Below the pieces are notes generated by a model. It was given only the letters and a program-made list of their open reading frames with translations. It searched no databases and was not told the DNA's origin. This document shows, in pieces, positions 33,918-41,888 of a stretch of 64,000 nt of DNA. Source of the DNA: Treponema sp. (GTDB lineage Bacteria > Spirochaetota > Spirochaetia > Treponematales > Treponemataceae); contig JAILON010000106.1 in the NCBI GenBank assembly GCA_024690865.1, positions 1 to 64,000 on the forward strand. The letters run 5' to 3'. A program made the position numbers and the translations under genes. The stretch's first letter is position 1, and each line of letters begins with the position of its first letter.

Positions 33918-34667
33918 CTATATCTCCTCGATATGGGACACATAATCCAATGTAGACAGGGCCTTGATTATTTCGCCGTGTGTCTTGTACTTCTTAAGTT
34001 CCCCGCTCGAAATGGAAATCGCAATCGAATACACGCTCAACCCGGAATTCGCGTATGCCGTGTTCATCTCGATGGCATCTATCCGAAGCCCCAGCCGTCG
34101 GATTGTGGTGACGAAGTTCTGCAAGTTGAGGCTGTTCCGCAACTCCAGATGAATCTCAAAATGATTGGAACGGTTCTTGAAATAAAACTCAAGGGCAGGG
34201 AGCTTGGAGAGGCAGAAAATCATGGTCAGGAAAGCGACCATAGAAATGCTGTACAGACCGGCACCGATGGCCATCCCCAAGAAGCAGCTGGCCCACAAAG
34301 CGACGGATGTAGTCAGTCCCATTATCTGATTCCGTGAGGAGAAAAACAACGTGTGGGTCGCAATCCGTGACGATGAAACGATTGCCGCTGCGGACAGCAG
34401 GAAAAGCCTGCACCCGTACCGGCTGGTAATGCAGATGTCAAGGAGCATCGCGAGCGTTCCTGACAGCGTAACCAAAATGAAAGTCCTGAACCCAGCGGAA
34501 TGCCGTTTGCTTGACCGCTCCCAGCCGATTATCGCGGACAGGAACAACGAGAGCAAAACCCGCAATATTACGGAGCCGACGGTAAGCTCCCCTGCCCATG
34601 AACCAATATATTTCAGCAGGGGGTCGCTCGTGGACAAGAAAAACCCTGTGACTGTATCTCCGCTCAT
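33918..34667 (-). CDS. MgtC/SapB-family membrane protein
   Basis: The 249-residue protein has the MgtC N-domain: four to five membrane helices including LLSLFLSAIIGWERSSKRHSAG and FRTFILVTLSGTLAMLL near residues 38-80. A C-terminal ACT-like cytoplasmic domain (about 165-249) follows. MgtC proteins tune membrane ATP synthase or cope with low magnesium. The start overlaps the upstream antiporter stop as ATGA, suggesting a joint role in ion homeostasis. Confidence 0.87.
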   Translation of the reverse strand: MSGDTVTGFFLSTSDPLLKYIGSWAGELTVGSVILRVLLSLFLSAIIGWERSSKRHSAGFRTFILVTLSGTLAMLLDICITSRYGCRLFLLSAAAIVSSSRIATHTLFFSSRNQIMGLTTSVALWASCFLGMAIGAGLYSISMVAFLTMIFCLSKLPALEFYFKNRSNHFEIHLELRNSLNLQNFVTTIRRLGLRIDAIEMNTAYANSGLSVYSIAISISSGELKKYKTHGEIIKALSTLDYVSHIEEI

Positions 34668-36109
34668 CGATTCCTCCGTTTTTTCTTTATCTTGTGGAAT
34701 TTGACCCGATCCTTGTGGGCCTCCGCTTCCGCACGGTCATGATTTTCGGCAGCCTCAGTGTAAGCGGCCTCCTCCTCATTCACAGTGTGGCTCGGAAGCT
34801 CCACCTGTATCTGCTGGATGCGCTCTATCAAAAGCTCAAGCTCGCTCTTTTTCATTCCGTTTTCTCCGGTTTCCTCCACGGAAACCAAATCCTCAAGCTT
34901 GTTCGAGTAGGACTTGGACAGGAACAAAGAAAGCTTCGCACAGCCGGGACCAACAAGCTCATACAGGATGCTCGAGGCAAGAATTATGGTCTGGAGCGCA
35001 CTGCCCGTGTCCCCGCCCAAAGTTCTCGCCCCCATGGCGGCAAGTCCGATGGCTACACCCGCCTGAGGAATCAGCGCGAGCCCCAGATAATTCCTGATAA
35101 GACGATTCTTTCCTGTGATTGCGCAGCCCATGAATGCCCCTGCATACTTCCCGCCAATCCTGACAAGAAAATATGTTATGCCTATCACAATCAGCGGAAC
35201 AGAGCCCACGCTTGCCGACCGGGAGACAAGGGAACTGAGGTCAAACGACACCCCCGAGCGGACAAAGAAAAGCAGCAGGATTGGGGGAGAAAAATACCCC
35301 AGCTGCTTGAACAGTTTCTTGTCATCCGTAAGATTTATGTAGGCGGTCCCCATCGACATGCATCCCAGAAGGGGCGACACGTCGAACACCGTGCAGATGG
35401 CGCAGAAGGAAAACAAGAACGCGACGGAGATAATCAGCCTGTTGTCAGAGCTGTGTCCGGGAGCAAGAAACAGTTTCAATACGAGACCGAACGCAAAGCC
35501 CAGCAGAAGAACCACGGCATTGGAAAGCAGAGGCACAAGAATCCGTGACACGGAAAATGTTTCCCCGACAGACGAAGACAGGGCCACGGATATCGTGATG
35601 CTGTATGCGAGGAGCCCGACGATATCATCAAGGGCAACGACCTGCAGCAGGGTCTCAACGAAGTCTCCTTTTGCCCCGGTCTGCCGGATTGTCATCATGG
35701 TCGAAGCCGGAGCGGTGGCGGAGGCAAGTGCCGCGAGCACTATGGAAAAGGCGAGGTCCAGCTTCATCATGAAGAACAAGACGGCAAAGACCGCAACGGA
35801 TGCAACAAGGGCTTCCAAAAGCGTTATGATGATGACCTTCGCGCCGTTCTTCTTTATGACATCCAAGCGGAAGAACTCTCCCGTCCCGAAGGCAATGAAC
35901 GCGAGCGCGATGTCGGGGAGGAAGTCCGTTGACTGAACGATTTGCGCCGGGATAAGGTTCAGGCAGAACGGGCCTATCAAAATTCCCGCAACGATGTACG
36001 CGGTGACATTGGGAAGACACAGTCTCCTCGTAACCCGCGTCATCAGGAAACCGGAAAGGAGGATTATCGCAATGGAAAGAATCACAGAATCCGCGTGAAC
36101 CTGAGCCAT
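34664..36109 (-). CDS. Cation/proton antiporter (CPA2/KefB type)
   Basis: The 481-residue protein has about twelve hydrophobic segments of the Na+/H+ exchanger fold. Conserved parts are PNVTAYIVAGILIGP near residue 33, FIAFGTGEFF near 71, ASATAPASTMMTIRQ near 126 and VVALDDIVGLLAYS near 158, which carries the paired Asp residues. A soluble C-terminal tail (about 405-481) is helical and charged, and no TrkA-N domain is present. It heads the antiporter-MgtC unit. The ion is not predictable. Confidence 0.88.
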   Translation of the reverse strand: MAQVHADSVILSIAIILLSGFLMTRVTRRLCLPNVTAYIVAGILIGPFCLNLIPAQIVQSTDFLPDIALAFIAFGTGEFFRLDVIKKNGAKVIIITLLEALVASVAVFAVLFFMMKLDLAFSIVLAALASATAPASTMMTIRQTGAKGDFVETLLQVVALDDIVGLLAYSITISVALSSSVGETFSVSRILVPLLSNAVVLLLGFAFGLVLKLFLAPGHSSDNRLIISVAFLFSFCAICTVFDVSPLLGCMSMGTAYINLTDDKKLFKQLGYFSPPILLLFFVRSGVSFDLSSLVSRSASVGSVPLIVIGITYFLVRIGGKYAGAFMGCAITGKNRLIRNYLGLALIPQAGVAIGLAAMGARTLGGDTGSALQTIILASSILYELVGPGCAKLSLFLSKSYSNKLEDLVSVEETGENGMKKSELELLIERIQQIQVELPSHTVNEEEAAYTEAAENHDRAEAEAHKDRVKFHKIKKKRRNR

Positions 36110-36187
36110 GATAAACTCCTGCCCGTCCCCTTCAACTGCATCCTGCAGAAGACACAGTAACAGGACATAGGTCAGTCCGCTGTTTCC

Positions 36188-36973
36188 TTAATAATCGTCG
36201 TCGTCGTCGTCATCATCTTCTTCGTCGTCATCCCAGAACTCAATCCAGTCATTCACAAGTTCTCTGTATTCATCATCATCATCTATGCTGTCATCCTCAA
36301 ACCACTCGACATCATCATCGTCAAAGAATTTCTCGAGTGCCCATCTACTGGGATGAAACTTTTTCTTGATTACATCCTCTGCATCGCCATAACCTTTATT
36401 TTCTTCGTTACCATTAGAGCTGGGGGTGGGCTGGTTCTGAGTGATATTCTCTGCATTTTCGGCGGCACGCAGTTTTTCTTTCAGTGAGTTGATTTCATTA
36501 TTCAGGACGATTATTTTGTTCCGCATAGCATCCAGTGAATATTCTGGCAACTTTTTCCCACACGACTTATATTCCCGGGACAAAAAGGAGCGTATCTTTC
36601 CCTGTACCTGCGTAAACTTGAGCTGCTCTATGGGGGTACATTCCTTCCCTTTAAGTTTGATTTTAATTATACTGTCCAGAAAATCACAGCAATCCCTGAA
36701 CTCCGACATGGCGAAATTCGGGACATATTGCGCCGATTCATTGAGCGTCTGAAAACAGGATTCAATATCTGAGAAGCGTGTTATATCATAATATTCGCCC
36801 TTGTTCATGGAATTCGCAAGGCTGTTCACAAGCTGCTTGAAGGTGTCAACCTTGCGGCATATCTCATCCTGCTTCTCGATGATGCGCTTGACATCTTCCA
36901 TTTCGCGGTTTGCCTTATAAAGCTCATACTGCTTGGCAGCAAGATGTTTTCTCAGTTCATCACTGTCTGACAT
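36188..36973 (-). CDS. Unknown coiled-coil protein with shared acidic C-terminal domain
   Basis: The 261-residue protein begins with coiled-coil-like helices (about 5-60 and 150-175). A low-complexity linker leads into a C-terminal acidic domain (about 195-261). That domain reads YGDAEDVI, then FFDDDDVEWFEDD, then YRELVNDWIEFWDDD, and ends in an Asp run. It is clearly related to the C-terminus of the 119-residue protein at 37653. The Asp run is coded by GAC/GAT repeats that could vary in length. It is the last gene of a five-gene operon and overlaps the gene before it by 14 bp. No known family is recognised. Confidence 0.75.
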   Translation of the reverse strand: MSDSDELRKHLAAKQYELYKANREMEDVKRIIEKQDEICRKVDTFKQLVNSLANSMNKGEYYDITRFSDIESCFQTLNESAQYVPNFAMSEFRDCCDFLDSIIKIKLKGKECTPIEQLKFTQVQGKIRSFLSREYKSCGKKLPEYSLDAMRNKIIVLNNEINSLKEKLRAAENAENITQNQPTPSSNGNEENKGYGDAEDVIKKKFHPSRWALEKFFDDDDVEWFEDDSIDDDDEYRELVNDWIEFWDDDEEDDDDDDDDY

Positions 36974-37568
36974 ATTCTATCATTCCTCCCTGTAGATTTG
37001 CGGACGGAAGCTCAAGCCGTGCGTTCGATGCCGCCACCTGAAGATTGAACATCAGTTCTTTGTAGTCCCTATTGCACTTATCCAGGCTCGTCCTCAGACC
37101 TCCCAGACGGCTTATGCCTGCATCATACTCCTTACCAGTGCAGGAGCTCGCCTTACACGAGTATTCCGTCTGCTCGATGAGGGTCAAGAGCTTGTCCCGC
37201 AAGGGAACAAAATAGTCCTGTACGTTCTTCTGGAGCATTTCCAGATAATCAAATTTTCTGTTGTATGCCCGCTCAGCGGTTTCCAGCAGTTGCTTCCTGA
37301 GCTCATTTTCCTGCGATTTCAGCCTTTCCATCGCCTCAATCCGAGCCATTTCCTCCTCATGGGTATCTGCCATCCGTTGCCGCATGAGAGCTTTCTGGGC
37401 GGAAATTCTTTCCATCTCCGCTTCATGCTCACGCCGGGACCACAAATCACTGGCACGCAAGTCAGCGGAGCTGGAATCATACTTTGCGATTTCCGATATT
37501 ACCCCTCCTACAGCAGTCACAAAACCAGTAATCGCAACAAGAGAGTCATCAGTGTACCTATCTGCCAT
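36960..37568 (-). CDS. Unknown coiled-coil protein
   Basis: The 202-residue protein has a short hydrophobic N-terminal stretch (VAITGFVTAVGGVISEI, about 10-26). A long charged helix follows (about 45-115, rich in E, R, M, K), then a second helical bundle with two Cys residues (CKASSC). The ATG at 37568 follows GGAGG. It could associate with membranes through the N-terminus and form a coiled-coil oligomer. It lies between the two acidic-domain genes of the operon. I recognise no family. Confidence 0.75.
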   Translation of the reverse strand: MADRYTDDSLVAITGFVTAVGGVISEIAKYDSSSADLRASDLWSRREHEAEMERISAQKALMRQRMADTHEEEMARIEAMERLKSQENELRKQLLETAERAYNRKFDYLEMLQKNVQDYFVPLRDKLLTLIEQTEYSCKASSCTGKEYDAGISRLGGLRTSLDKCNRDYKELMFNLQVAASNARLELPSANLQGGMIEYVRQ

Positions 37569-37652
37569 ATAGAGCACCTCCTTTTTTACTTTTTGATTTT
37601 GGGGCATCCAAAAACACAGTCTCCAGATGCTCCAGTTGTTTTCTATTTCTGC

Positions 37653-38012
37653 CTATTCCCAATCCTCATCTTCCTCTTCATCGTCATCATCTTCGTCCTC
37701 ATCATCTGGGTCAGCATATTCCACTTCGTCGTCATCATCCCAATAGGAGTTCCAGTCCTTCAAGAGCTTGCGGTATTTCTTCTTGCTGTCAATGCAGTCA
37801 TCATTGTCCCATTTGACATCACCATCCTCGAAGAATTCATCGAGCTCTTCTTCTGCGGGGTCATATTCGTACCGTATGACATCTTCCGCTTCTCCATACG
37901 TGTCGTCATCGTAGTCGCCCCGATTAAGCCGCCGCTCATATTCCTTACGGGCAATCGCAATGCCCTTCTTCAATCCTTCATAATATCCGTTCCACCATTG
38001 GTCTCTGCTCAT
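37653..38012 (-). CDS. Unknown small protein with shared acidic domain
   Basis: The 119-residue protein starts with a short helical segment holding WWNGYYEGLKKGIAIA. The acidic domain follows: YGEAEDVI, FFEDGDVKWDNDD, YRKLLKDWNSYWDDDDE, then an Asp/Glu run to the end. The domain is shared with the protein at 36188-36973. The ATG at 38012 has AAGGAG upstream. The strong negative charge could mimic DNA or bind cations; this is speculation. Confidence 0.75.
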   Translation of the reverse strand: MSRDQWWNGYYEGLKKGIAIARKEYERRLNRGDYDDDTYGEAEDVIRYEYDPAEEELDEFFEDGDVKWDNDDCIDSKKKYRKLLKDWNSYWDDDDEVEYADPDDEDEDDDDEEEDEDWE

Positions 38013-38085
38013 TTTTTTCTCCTTGCGATTTACGCATCGCATATCTGTATTCTATCTGATAGATAGCCGCCGTCTTTTGTCTCAG

Positions 38086-38307
38086 CTATTCATCAAATCC
38101 ATCCCAAAATTCCTTGCAGCCCGCGTGGTAGCCACGTTCATATCCTTTTTGATAGGCCCGCGCAAACAAATCCTTGTCCAGCGGCATACCGCCATTCCTT
38201 AAAACGTGGGCGGCCACATTATAGGGATTGTTCTCGTTCCCATCCTCATAGCCAGCCTTGAACCCGGCATCATAACCGAGGAGAAAAACATCAGGTTTCA
38301 GCTTCAT
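38086..38307 (-). CDS. Small protein with repeated G-aromatic motif
   Basis: The 73-residue protein has two similar segments, GYDAGFKAGYEDG (about 11-23) and AYQKGYERGYHAG (about 51-63). Each follows the pattern G-aromatic-x-x repeated, resembling deca-GX3 helices of Yae1-like proteins. The start lies 17 bp inside the end of the LRR gene, so translation is probably coupled. The related segment at the start of the 119-residue protein suggests a common interaction partner. No function is known. Confidence 0.65.
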   Translation of the reverse strand: MKLKPDVFLLGYDAGFKAGYEDGNENNPYNVAAHVLRNGGMPLDKDLFARAYQKGYERGYHAGCKEFWDGFDE

Positions 38308-39548
38308 TTTTATACAGATATGCCTTTATGAACCTGCCGTTTATGGCGGCAAAATCAGCCACAGCTACGGATGACACGTCTATTTCTGTCCCGCGGTTTT
38401 TCGCCCTCCAGTTGAACTCATCATCCGTCATATACCAGCCGTCGGTGTCCGCAATTGCAAAATGCGTCAGCGCGTTGCACATATATACGACGGAGGCTCC
38501 TATTTCAAATACAGAGGAAGGGATATCAAGGCTCCCGAGACCTGTGCAGTACGAAAATGCTCCAGAATCAATCGTTTTCAAACCCTCCGGCAGTACAATA
38601 GATTTTATCGCGCAACTGCGGAATGCGCTTACCCCAAGCTGTGACAGGCCGGCAGGAAGCGGTATGTTCTCCAGGCTTTTGCACCCGGCGAACGCCCATG
38701 CTCCTATGGAAGTGACGGTAGACGGTATGGAAACGGATTTCAGCTCCACGCAGTTTTCAAAGGCATTGGCATTTATGGAAGTCACGCCTTCAGGAATCGA
38801 GACAGCCGTCACCGCAGTCTCGGCAAGAGCATACGCCTCTATTCCTTTCAACCCATCGGCAAGATGTATCTCCCCTGTCGCAGTGGGATATGCAAGGAGC
38901 CTCGTTTTGTCCTTGTTATACAGGATTCCTCCTTCCGAGCTGTAAGCGTAGCTTGTCCCGATGGAAAAATACGTCAGCTTCGCGCATCGCCCAAAAGCCT
39001 GATCCCCTATGAAAATGCACATGTCGGGAATATTGATTGACTCCAGCGAGAAGCATCCGTAGAAAGCAGACTTTCCTATCGAGCAAAGTTTCGGGGGCAG
39101 CTCTATGGAAGAAAGCGAGCTGCATTTCTTGAACGCTTTCTTGCCGATTTCCGTGAGCATCTGGGGAAGGATAACGGATTTCAGCGACTTGCACTTGCTG
39201 AACGTCTTCTTTCTTATTTGGGAAACCTTCACGGGGACCACGAAAGAAGTCAATGCCGTGCATTTTGAGAACGCTTTCTTCCCTATGGATTCAACGCTGT
39301 CGGGAAGAATGACGGCTTTGAGGGCCTCACATTCCAGAAACGCCTCATCCTTCAGTTCCTTCCAGACCTACAGTCTTTGACAAATCAAGCGAGACAAGGC
39401 AATCCTCATCGCCCGCAAGAATTGCATCCCTAAGACGTGCGATATCATCAGCTTTTATTTCTCCCGCTACCTTTGCGGAAAGGGAATTTTTCCTGTTTCT
39501 TATTGTGTCTATCGCCTCTCCGACAGAAAGGACACCTTCGTCATTCAT
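38291..39548 (-). pseudogene. BspA-type leucine-rich-repeat gene with a one-base frameshift
   Basis: The downstream frame (stop at 38291) encodes about twelve BspA-type LRR_5 repeats, such as SLESINIPDMCIFIGDQAFGRC. The upstream frame, starting at ATG 39548, encodes an N-terminal part ending SLDLSKTVGLEGTEG and stops at about 39351. The LRR frame is open further upstream (EAFLECEALKAVILPDSVESIGKKAFSKC) as far as a TAG near 39370. One extra G in GAAGGATGAG around 39355-39362 would explain the break. BspA-like proteins mediate binding to surfaces or host proteins. No signal peptide is visible. Confidence 0.75.
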
Positions 39549-39583
39549 TCTACCCACCACCGACAAGGAACAACTGTGCTCTC

Positions 39584-39601
39584 GAGACACAATAGTGTCT
39601 C
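39584..39601. promoter_or_regulatory. Operator-like dyad at the LRR operon start
   Basis: GAGACAC-AATA-GTGTCTC is a perfect dyad that covers the predicted transcription start of the LRR operon. It shares ACAC-N4-GTGT with the dyad at 39647-39660. Confidence 0.55.
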
Positions 39602-39608
39602 TTCTATC

Positions 39609-39637
39609 AGTATAAAACACAATATTGAAGAAGTCAA
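39609..39637 (-). promoter_or_regulatory. Promoter of the LRR/acidic-protein operon
   Basis: On the minus strand TTGACT (39637-39632) and TATACT (39614-39609) are separated by 17 bp. Operator-like dyads flank it on both sides. Confidence 0.7.
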
Positions 39638-39646
39638 CGCAGAAAA

Positions 39647-39660
39647 AACACTTTTGTGTT
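39647..39660. promoter_or_regulatory. Operator-like dyad before the XRE gene
   Basis: AACAC-TTTT-GTGTT has the same half-sites and 4-bp spacer as 39584-39601. It lies 12 bp before the XRE start codon. Confidence 0.5.
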
Positions 39661-39671
39661 AAATTCCTGCC

Positions 39672-40028
39672 ATGAATTTCTGGGAAACCGTGGACTCGGA
39701 GAGGGAATACAAAAACTTATCGCGCAAAGAGCTGGCATACCGCGCGAACTTTTCGCTCACAAGCCTTTCCACGGGCATCAAGCGCAACAGCGTCCCCGCC
39801 GCCGATGTCGCACTCCGCATTGCGAAAGTCCTCGGTGTCTCCGTGGAATACCTCCTGACGGGGGTGGAGCCGGAAGCCAGCCCTCGGCGGACAATGCCCG
39901 ATGTGATGCAGAAGTACCAGAAGCACCGCCTGCTCATCGACGAGCTCGACTCCCTTCCGCCGAACGTTCAGGAATCCATCGGGAATATGATACGGGAAGT
40001 CAAGCAGGCATGCACGGAATCGGCATGA
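39672..40028 (+). CDS. XRE-family transcriptional regulator
   Basis: The 118-residue protein has a helix-turn-helix domain (about residues 14-66) with LSRKELAYRANFSLTSLSTGIK and VALRIAKVLGVSVEYLLTG. A helical C-terminus is suited to dimerisation. It diverges from the LRR operon, and two matching dyads lie in the shared 124-bp region, so it probably represses itself and the operon. No good ribosome site precedes the ATG. Confidence 0.85.
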   Translation: MNFWETVDSEREYKNLSRKELAYRANFSLTSLSTGIKRNSVPAADVALRIAKVLGVSVEYLLTGVEPEASPRRTMPDVMQKYQKHRLLIDELDSLPPNVQESIGNMIREVKQACTESA

Positions 40029-40113
40029 CGGACCTCTCCCGAGCCTTGTATCCCCTGGCGGATTCATGTATAATCGTGGAAAGAGCAAATCTTCACTTTG
40101 GAGGAGGAACGCC

Positions 40114-40347
40114 ATGTTCGAGACGGAGACTGCGTTTTACAATGCCCACAAGCAGGAATTCAGGGCGAAATACCTCAACAAGCGCATCGTCATACAGAAC
40201 GAGACGCTGAAAGGTGTTTACGACACGGATACGGAGGCCTATGCCGAAGCCACGAGGACAATGAGGCCCGGCACGTTCGCCATCAAGGTCGTGACCTCCA
40301 CCGATGCGGATGAAATCGCCCACTTCACGAGCAGAGTCTATGCCTAA
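40114..40347 (+). CDS. DUF5678-like small protein
   Basis: The 77-residue protein has the compact layout I associate with DUF5678. A helix is followed by KYLNKRIVIQNETLKGVYDT, then TEAYAEATRT and PGTFAIKVV. Such proteins are often found next to retropepsin-like aspartyl protease genes, as here. GGAGGA before the ATG at 40114 sets the start. The end overlaps the likely protease start. The family assignment is from memory of pattern and is moderate. Confidence 0.65.
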   Translation: MFETETAFYNAHKQEFRAKYLNKRIVIQNETLKGVYDTDTEAYAEATRTMRPGTFAIKVVTSTDADEIAHFTSRVYA

Positions 40348-40843
40348 AAACATGCATACGGCCTTCAGGACAGAATATCCTGCGGCTGCAAAAGAGCTTG
40401 TGAACCAAGTTGGGATAGCTCCTGCAGGTGAAGCCGATAAGATGCAGGAATACAGAGCCGTGTGGGATACCGGGGCCACGCTGACTGTAGTAACACCAAA
40501 AGTCCAGTCAGACCTCGGACTTGCCTCCATAGATGAGATGCAGATTATGGGCGTAAACAGCAGGTCTATTGTCCCCGTAGTTCTCATAGACGTTGTTCTG
40601 CCAAACCGCGTCATAGTGACGGGCGTAAGGGCGGCGGTCGCGGAACTTGGCAGCGAGGACATGCTGCTTGGCATGAACATAATCACACTGGGTGATTTGT
40701 GCCTGTCGAACAAGGGTGGGAAAACGGTCATGTCCTTCGCATACCCCCCGTTCGACAACCCCTGCGACCTGCTTGAGAAAGCCGAGGCTGTTAATGCCCG
40801 GAAGAAAAGACAAGTCGTTAACTGGACAAAAAAGAATCCGTAA
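40340..40843 (+). CDS. Retropepsin-like aspartic protease
   Basis: The 167-residue protein has the single-lobe aspartyl protease signature WDTGATLTVVT with catalytic Asp43. The flap-like LGLASIDEMQIMGVNSRS and the hydrophobic VLLGMNIITLGD-type segment (here DMLLGMNIITLGD) complete the fold. It should work as a homodimer. The ATG at 40340 overlaps the end of the DUF5678-like gene; an ATG at 40304 is in frame but lies deep within that gene. The substrate is unknown. Confidence 0.85.
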   Translation: MPKNMHTAFRTEYPAAAKELVNQVGIAPAGEADKMQEYRAVWDTGATLTVVTPKVQSDLGLASIDEMQIMGVNSRSIVPVVLIDVVLPNRVIVTGVRAAVAELGSEDMLLGMNIITLGDLCLSNKGGKTVMSFAYPPFDNPCDLLEKAEAVNARKKRQVVNWTKKNP

Positions 40844-41204
40844 CATAGTTACTTCGACGCCCCCGGGCAGACTCATGTATAACCGGAGGTAAGACAGCCA
40901 GCCGCCCGCCCTTCACTAGCTGACAACCGCCCCTTCTTTTCAACACTCAAAGATGTAGTCACGGGACTAGTAGAAAAATCAGTGTTATAGTTGGAAATCG
41001 CCTTGTCCATCCACGACGTATAGCCGCATAGATATCCTCGATAAGACGCTCGAAGCGTGGTACGCCTATTTCAGCAGCGGCAGGCCGGAGCACTTCTTCG
41101 CCCTGATGCAGAGCGTGCAGTAAAAGCGTCCTAGGGAGGGGATGATGCAGGTCGTACCGATATACTCCCCTCCCCATACCGCATGAATGTGAACACTCCC
41201 GATT
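40844..41204. other. Spacer with gene debris
   Basis: This 361-bp spacer holds the DJ-1 gene fragment (41044-41127) and a GGGAGGGG/CCCCTCCC hairpin with a 25-base loop (41134-41174). That hairpin may separate convergent transcription. I see no intact gene. Confidence 0.55.
41044..41127 (+). pseudogene. Fragment of a DJ-1/PfpI gene (3' end)
   Basis: These 84 bases copy the last codons and stop of the DJ-1 gene (33698-33781) with two differences. The frame encodes LxAWYAYFSSGRPEHFFALM and a TAA stop, but nothing of the rest of the gene is present. Confidence 0.85.
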
Positions 41205-41846
41205 CTACGGCAGGGACACCACAACCCGGTCGAACTTGTACTTGCCCTTCTCCGTAAGAAGAATCACAGGAATTTCGATGCAGAACGTTTCCCCATAGTC
41301 AAAGACAGGTAGCGGGTAGTCCTGACCTTCCAGCCCCTCGAAATACACCGTCCCCACCGCAGGGAGCATCTTCTTGCTGAGCAGTATGCGGCATTTCGCA
41401 GAGGAAAGCATCGCCTTCGCCATCGCCGATGTCATGTCGTCGTCGCTCTCGGTGATGTCCGAGAGGTCCCCGGGCATAACACCCTCTCTACCGGGGAGGA
41501 AAGGCACGTACATTCTGTTCCCCACGGAGACGGGAAGCATCTTCTTGTCATCCTCATCCGCGGTCTTCGGGTTAATCTCGCCAGAGAGCTCGATTCCCGC
41601 CTCAAGGTCGGTATCCACCTTCCTGAATACAGCCCCCGGCGGCAAATCCGCTCCATCCATATTCATTTCTTGGAAAAACGCCTCGGAATCTTCCCCCGCC
41701 ATGGCAAGCACCATCTTGGACAATGTTATCTTGTAGTACAGCTGGTACTTCCCGTTCTTGTAGCCGATTGACTGGACGTAGTCCACGCAGGACATGAACG
41801 AAAGGAAAACAAACAAAAGCGGCAGCAGCCTGAAAAAACGCCTCAT
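41205..41846 (-). CDS. Predicted lipoprotein, paralogue of 25820-26473
   Basis: The 213-residue protein has a signal peptide and lipobox ending in Cys (SFMSCVDYVQS). GGAGG lies before the ATG at 41846. Its body aligns with the lipoprotein at 25820-26473 over nearly full length: DYVQSIGYKNG, FRKVDTDLEAGIE, MYVPFLPG, SSAKCRILLSKKMLPA, LPVFDYGETFCIEIP. The pair suggests a lineage-specific lipoprotein family with more than one copy per genome. Function is unknown. Confidence 0.8.
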   Translation of the reverse strand: MRRFFRLLPLLFVFLSFMSCVDYVQSIGYKNGKYQLYYKITLSKMVLAMAGEDSEAFFQEMNMDGADLPPGAVFRKVDTDLEAGIELSGEINPKTADEDDKKMLPVSVGNRMYVPFLPGREGVMPGDLSDITESDDDMTSAMAKAMLSSAKCRILLSKKMLPAVGTVYFEGLEGQDYPLPVFDYGETFCIEIPVILLTEKGKYKFDRVVVSLP

Positions 41847-41888
41847 ACAGCCTCCTTCATGCAAGGCTAGCACAATTCGGACAGGCTT

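Noticed and set aside
33834-40948. Inverted 16-mer shared by 33834-33849 and 40933-40948
   Set aside because: One 16-base match in opposite orientation is about what chance gives in 64 kb, unlike the 84-bp and 113-bp repeats.
40959-41177. Short minus-strand frame containing LRPAAAEIGVPRFERL
   Set aside because: It is the antisense of the DJ-1 gene fragment; the same string appears opposite the intact gene.
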